In this document: positions 4,111-8,330 of the stretch, piece after piece
Position numbering within the stretch: position 1 is the first letter of the stretch
How the letters are laid out: every line of letters begins with the position of its first letter
NCBI GenBank assembly: GCA_030460725.1
Contig: JAKECL010000054.1
Coordinates: forward strand, 1 to 8,330
DNA from: Propionibacterium sp.
GTDB taxonomy: Bacteria; Actinomycetota; Actinomycetes; Actinomycetales; Actinomycetaceae
Length of the DNA: 8,330 nucleotides
Direction: 5' to 3'
Translations under genes and position numbers: made by a program
The notes under the pieces: model-generated
Databases searched by the model: none
Seen by the model: the letters and a program-made list of their open reading frames with translations, nothing else
Told to the model about the DNA's origin: nothing

Positions 4111-7100
4111 ATGGTCGGGCGACAGGCACTGGACGCGTTCTCCCGTGCGACGCGGGACTGGTTCAGCACTGCCCTGGGTGAGCCCACCCCCGTCCAGGAG
4201 CAGGCGTGGAGGGCCATCCCGGGCGGACGCGACGTGCTGGTCATTGCACCCACCGGCTCCGGCAAGACGCTGGCGGCCTTCCTGTGGGCGCTGGACCGCC
4301 TCATGTCGGTGCCCGCTGTCGGCCCGCCGGCCTCCACACCTCCGGCGTCCGCCCCACCGGCGTCCACAGCTCGGGGGTCCACAGCTCCGGCCTCCGCCCC
4401 ACCAGCGTCCAACCCACCGAGTTCTGCGTCCCGCCCCGGCCCACGCATCCTCTACGTCTCTCCGCTGAAGGCGCTCGGCGTGGACGTCCAGCGCAACCTC
4501 CGCGTCCCCCTGGTCGGCGTCACCTCCCGGCGCGCGGAACTCGGTGAGGACACGGTTCCCGTACGCATCGGTGTGCGCTCCGGAGACACCCCGTCCACTG
4601 AGCGCGCCCGACTCCTGCGCAGGCCCCCGGACATCCTCATCACCACGCCCGAGTCTCTCTACCTCATGCTCACCTCGCGTGCGCGGGAGATCCTGCGCGA
4701 CGTGGACACCGTCATCCTCGACGAGGTCCACGCCGTGGCCGGCACCAAGCGCGGCGCCCACCTGGCCCTCAGCCTGGAGCGTCTGGACGCACTGCTGGAG
4801 ACACCCGCCCAACGCATCGGGCTCTCCGCCACGGTGCGCCCCCGTGACGAGGTGGCCCGCTTCCTGGGCGGGGCCCGCCCGGTCGACATCGTGGCCCCCG
4901 AGGAGTCGTCGCCGATGGACATCCAGGTCGTCGTGCCCGTCCAGGACATGTCGGACCTGGCGGTGCGGCCCGCGACCAGGGGCAGGCGAGCGAGCCCGGG
5001 CGCGTCGGGTGCATCGGCAGTGGACCAGCGCGACCCGGACGCAGTGGCCAGCATCTGGCCCCACCTGGAGGCCTCCGTCCTGGACCAGGTGCTGGAGGCA
5101 CGCTCGACCATCGTCTTCGTCAATGCCCGTGGCCTGGCTGAGAAGCTCACGGCCCGGCTCAATGAACTCTGGGCGGAGCGCGCCGACGGCGATGAGCACA
5201 CCGGTACCGGTGGTCGTCACGGTGACGGCAGCCACCCGGTCGACCCCCTCGCCTCCGGAGAACTCCCCGGGGATGCGGGCCGGGCACTCCTCGAACGCTC
5301 CCACCGCCACGCATCCGACCCGGCGGACCCTCCGCGCGAGCACCTCCATCGCGAGTCCCGCCTCGGCTCCACCCAGGGCGAGTTGACCACCGGTGCGCCC
5401 CTGGAGATCGCCCGCGCCCACCACGGCTCCGTGTCCAAGGAGCAGCGCGCCCTGGTCGAGCACGATCTCAAGACCGGTGACCTGCGCTGCGTCGTGGCGA
5501 CCTCCTCCCTGGAGCTGGGCATCGACATGGGATTGGTGGACCAGGTCATCCAGGTCTCCGCCCCTCCCTCGGTGGCCTCCGGGCTGCAGCGCATCGGGCG
5601 TGCCGGACACCAGGTCGGCAATGTGTCCCGCGGGCTCATGTACCCGCGCACCCGCCGCGAGCTCATCGACACCGCGGTCACCGTGGAAGGCATGCGGGCA
5701 GGTCGCATCGAGGCCCTGCACCCTCCGCGCAATCCCCTGGACGTCCTGGCCCAGCACACCGTCGCGGCCGCCGCAGTGGAGGACCTCGACGTCGAGGACT
5801 GGTTCGCCCTCGTCCGCCGCGCCTCGCCCTTCCGGGACCTCACGCGCTCCGCCTTCGACTCCGTGCTGGACATGCTGGCGGGACGCTACCCGTCAGAGGA
5901 GTTCTCGGAGCTCCGCCCTCGTCTGGTCTGGGAGCGCGCTGCCGGGGTCCTGCGCGCCCGCCCCGGAGCCCAGCGCCTGGCCGTCACGTCGGGGGGAACG
6001 ATCCCCGACCGCGGGTCCTACCGTGTCGTCCTGCCCGAGGACAGCGACGAGGGCGCACGCGGCACCCGTCGCGTCGGCGAGCTCGACGAGGAGATGGTGC
6101 ACGAGTCGCGCGCCGGCGACGTCATCACCCTGGGCGCTGCCTCCTGGCGGATCCAGGAGATCACCACCGACCGGGTGCTCGTCGTGCCGGCCCCGGGGCG
6201 TCCGGCCCGACTGCCCTTCTGGCACGGGGAGGGCCCGGGTCGACCTGCCGAACTTGGCCGTGCAGTGGGAGCCTTCGTACGCGAGGTCGGGCAGGGGGTG
6301 ACGCCTGGCCCCGGGGCTCCCGGTGGGGAGCAGGTGGAGGAACGCCTGCGCCATGACGGCCTGGACGGCAATGCCGTGAGGAACCTGCTCGCGCTCCTGG
6401 AGGAACAGCGCCGAGCCACCGGCGTGCTGCCCACCGACACGACGCTCGTGGTGGAGCGCTGCCGCGACGAGGTCGGCGACTGGCGTCTGGTCCTGCACTC
6501 GCCCTACGGGCGGCAGGTGCACGCGCCCTGGGCGCTGGCCGTCTCGGAGCGTCTGCGGCGCGAAGGCGGCCTGGATGCCCGGGCGATGGCAGCTGATGAC
6601 GGGATCGTCGTGCGCCTGCCGGACTCCACGGGTCACCCGCCGGGTGCGGAGGTCTTCCGCTTCGATGCCGATGCCCTGCGTCGGGTGGTCGTCGACGCCG
6701 TGGGGCACTCGGCACTCTTCGCCGCGCGGTTCCGGGAGTGCGCGGCACGTGCCCTGCTGTTGCCCAGGCGGAACCCGGGCAGGCGTTCTCCCCTGTGGCA
6801 ACAGCGCCAGCGCGCCGCCCAGCTGCTGTCGGTGGCGAGCGCGCACCCGGAGTTCCCGATCCTGCTGGAGACGGCCCGGGAGTGCCTGGCCGACGTCTAC
6901 GACCTGGATGCCCTCACCCACCTGCTGCGCGCAGTGGACTCGGGGGAGATCGACCTGGTCGAGGTCGAGACCGCGGTCCCGTCCCCCTTTGCCTCCACAC
7001 TGCTCTTCGGCTACGTGGGGGCGAATCTCTACGACCAGGACCAGCCACTGGCGGAGCGGCGCGCCTCCCTGCTCTCCCTGGACACTGCCCTCCTGGCAGA

Positions 7101-8330
7101 CCTCCTGGGCGAGGTCGACATCGCGTCCCTGCTGGATCCGGAGGTCATGGTGCGGGTGGAGGCTGAGCTCCAGCGCACCGCACCTGATCGTCGGGCACGT
7201 GGACTCGAAGGAGTGGCGGACCTGCTGCGTGAGTTGGGTCCCTTGGAGGCCCCGGAGGTGGCAGGACGCTGCGAGGATTCCGGGCAGGCGCGCGCCCACC
7301 TGATGGATCTTCGGACACAGGGCCGTGCCCTGGCGGTGGGGATCGGCGCACGTGAGATGTGGATCGGGGTCGAGGACGCCGCCCGGGTGCGCGATGCACT
7401 GGCGGTGGACCTTCCCGCGGGAGTGGACCCTGTCCACCTGGAGCCCGTCCAGGACCCACTGGGGGACCTGGTCCTGCGCCACGCCCGCACACATACCGCC
7501 TTCACGACCGGGGAGGTGGCTTTGCGCCTGGGACTGGGGGCAGCGGTGGTCGAGCCTGTGTTGGAGGGTCTGCGCAGCCGGGACCGGGTCGTGCGCGGGC
7601 GCTTCCGCCAGGCGCAGGCAGCCTCCGCACTCCCTTCCGGCATTGCGCGGCACCCGGAGGCAGGCGCAGTCCCCTCGCCCCAGGACCCGCGCTCGGCACA
7701 TGAGTGGATTGGTACCGAGGTCCTGCGCACGTTGCGCCTGCGTTCCCTGGCTGCCGCGCGTCGGGCCACGCGCCCGGTCAGTGCCCCGGCCTTCGTTCGC
7801 TTCCTCCAGGACTGGCACGGCACCATCCGCCGAGATCCGGACCCTGCCCGCGGGGGCGATCAGGTCGACGCGGTACTGGGGGCCCTGGACCAGTTGGCTG
7901 GACGTCCCCTTCCGGCTTCCGTGTGGGAGTCCCAGGTGCTGCCCGCCCGGGTTCCCGGCTATCACGGGGCACTCCTGGACCAGCTCGTCTCAACGGGCGA
8001 GGTCTTGTGGTGCGGGGCGGGAGAGCTCGGGGGTGACGACGGGCTCATCGCCTTCGCCCCCCAGGAGATCGCAGCGGAGGTGCTGCCCGACACGTATCGG
8101 GGAGCAGCAGGCCCAGCGCCGGCCCCGGGCAGTTCCGACCCGTCCGCTGGGATGAGGGCGGTGGAACGAGGGGGTTCGGTCCCCCTTCCCGACCTGCGCC
8201 AGCCCCCGACCTCCCCCGCAGCGTCCTCGTCGTCACTGGGGGCGCACCCCGTCGCGAACCTGCGTGCCGCAGTGCTGGAGCTCCTGGAGGATGGCGGTGC
8301 CTACACCGTCGATCAACTGCGCAACGTCGT
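4111..8330 (+). CDS. lhr: Lhr-type superfamily 2 helicase (partial, 3' end outside window)
   Basis: 1406 codons are open to the right edge. Lhr proteins are about 1500 residues long, so only the tail is missing. Lhr is an ATP-dependent 3'-5' translocase that unwinds DNA and RNA:DNA hybrids and is linked to DNA repair in mycobacteria. Motifs seen: I APTGSGKT (46-53), Ia YVSPLKALG (115-123), RSGDTP (156-161), Ib TTPESL (178-183), II DEVH (204-207), III SAT (239-241), IV region IVFVNARGLAE (334-344), HHGSVSKEQR (437-446), V TSSLELGIDMG (464-474), VI QRIGRAGH (493-500). Winged-helix and beta-barrel regions follow (LPFWHGEGPG at 701-710), then the long Lhr C-terminal domain from about 900. Linker-like insertions are unusually large at 71-110, 285-312, 358-430 and 1331-1380. 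The ATG at 4111 gives a normal Lhr N terminus and fits the leaderless signal. Confidence 0.95.
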   Translation, partial: MVGRQALDAFSRATRDWFSTALGEPTPVQEQAWRAIPGGRDVLVIAPTGSGKTLAAFLWALDRLMSVPAVGPPASTPPASAPPASTARGSTAPASAPPASNPPSSASRPGPRILYVSPLKALGVDVQRNLRVPLVGVTSRRAELGEDTVPVRIGVRSGDTPSTERARLLRRPPDILITTPESLYLMLTSRAREILRDVDTVILDEVHAVAGTKRGAHLALSLERLDALLETPAQRIGLSATVRPRDEVARFLGGARPVDIVAPEESSPMDIQVVVPVQDMSDLAVRPATRGRRASPGASGASAVDQRDPDAVASIWPHLEASVLDQVLEARSTIVFVNARGLAEKLTARLNELWAERADGDEHTGTGGRHGDGSHPVDPLASGELPGDAGRALLERSHRHASDPADPPREHLHRESRLGSTQGELTTGAPLEIARAHHGSVSKEQRALVEHDLKTGDLRCVVATSSLELGIDMGLVDQVIQVSAPPSVASGLQRIGRAGHQVGNVSRGLMYPRTRRELIDTAVTVEGMRAGRIEALHPPRNPLDVLAQHTVAAAAVEDLDVEDWFALVRRASPFRDLTRSAFDSVLDMLAGRYPSEEFSELRPRLVWERAAGVLRARPGAQRLAVTSGGTIPDRGSYRVVLPEDSDEGARGTRRVGELDEEMVHESRAGDVITLGAASWRIQEITTDRVLVVPAPGRPARLPFWHGEGPGRPAELGRAVGAFVREVGQGVTPGPGAPGGEQVEERLRHDGLDGNAVRNLLALLEEQRRATGVLPTDTTLVVERCRDEVGDWRLVLHSPYGRQVHAPWALAVSERLRREGGLDARAMAADDGIVVRLPDSTGHPPGAEVFRFDADALRRVVVDAVGHSALFAARFRECAARALLLPRRNPGRRSPLWQQRQRAAQLLSVASAHPEFPILLETARECLADVYDLDALTHLLRAVDSGEIDLVEVETAVPSPFASTLLFGYVGANLYDQDQPLAERRASLLSLDTALLADLLGEVDIASLLDPEVMVRVEAELQRTAPDRRARGLEGVADLLRELGPLEAPEVAGRCEDSGQARAHLMDLRTQGRALAVGIGAREMWIGVEDAARVRDALAVDLPAGVDPVHLEPVQDPLGDLVLRHARTHTAFTTGEVALRLGLGAAVVEPVLEGLRSRDRVVRGRFRQAQAASALPSGIARHPEAGAVPSPQDPRSAHEWIGTEVLRTLRLRSLAAARRATRPVSAPAFVRFLQDWHGTIRRDPDPARGGDQVDAVLGALDQLAGRPLPASVWESQVLPARVPGYHGALLDQLVSTGEVLWCGAGELGGDDGLIAFAPQEIAAEVLPDTYRGAAGPAPAPGSSDPSAGMRAVERGGSVPLPDLRQPPTSPAASSSSLGAHPVANLRAAVLELLEDGGAYTVDQLRNV
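4324..4428 (+). repeat. Seven 15-bp tandem repeats coding for pentapeptides within lhr
   Basis: Codons 72-106 of lhr fall into seven five-residue units: PPAST, PPASA, PPAST, ARGST, APASA, PPASN, PPSSA. The matching DNA units are diverged forms of CC-CCG-GCG-TCC-ACA type. They lie between helicase motif I and motif Ia, where most SF2 helicases have a short connection, so they should form an exposed flexible Pro/Ala/Ser loop. The reading frame is preserved. Confidence 0.75.

Noticed and set aside
2713..5757. 1014-residue open frame on the minus strand
   Set aside because: It runs antisense to the flavoprotein gene and lhr, both of which have intact family motifs. Its translation has repetitive, biased composition with no recognisable domain. 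Long antisense ORFs are expected from G/C-biased third codon positions.
5893..7965. 690-residue open frame on the minus strand
   Set aside because: It is antisense to the middle and C-terminal parts of lhr, shows no motif, and has the same composition artefact.

Overview
The window is GC-rich, and the third codon positions of every gene are strongly G/C-biased, so long false ORFs appear on the antisense strand. The gene content points to a high-GC actinobacterium: a mycobacterial-type MntR, an actinobacterial-type full-length Lhr helicase, and ATG starts placed directly behind a lone -10-like hexamer. Actinomycetaceae is my best guess at family level. This rests on remembered family resemblance, not on a search.

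Layout. (1) 1-451, minus: the first 150 residues of an MntR/DtxR-family metal-dependent repressor, cut by the left edge. (2) 452-815: a 364-bp non-coding stretch crowded with symmetric and repeated DNA. It holds a 16-bp perfect palindrome close to the mntR start, a 68-bp dyad with 22-bp arms around a central GGTATACC, a second inverted repeat, and three copies of a GAACTGACCGGACTTC core, two of them inside 27-bp identical direct repeats 45 bp apart. (3) 816-2548, minus: a two-gene operon, permease first and ATPase second, joined by an ATGA overlap. It encodes a MacB/FtsX-type ABC exporter that most resembles the HrtBA haem exporters. (4) 2549-2778: a divergent promoter region with a TetR-operator-like palindrome. 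(5) 2779-3984, plus: an AIF/ferredoxin-reductase-like FAD oxidoreductase, probably leaderless. (6) 4111-8330, plus: the lhr DNA/RNA-dependent helicase, probably leaderless too and cut by the right edge. It carries unusual low-complexity insertions, including seven tandem pentapeptides inside the first RecA domain.

How the genes relate. The exporter pair is clearly one transcription unit. MntR lies downstream of it on the same strand, but the long structured gap argues for its own promoter and control. The flavoprotein and lhr run in the same direction but each has a start-proximal promoter signal, so they need not be co-transcribed. A link between metal sensing, haem or hydrophobic-compound export and an NAD(P)H-dependent flavoprotein (a stress or redox theme) is possible but is inference only. 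I see no RNA genes, CRISPR array, transposase or prophage gene. The least explained part of the window is the intergenic stretch 452-815.
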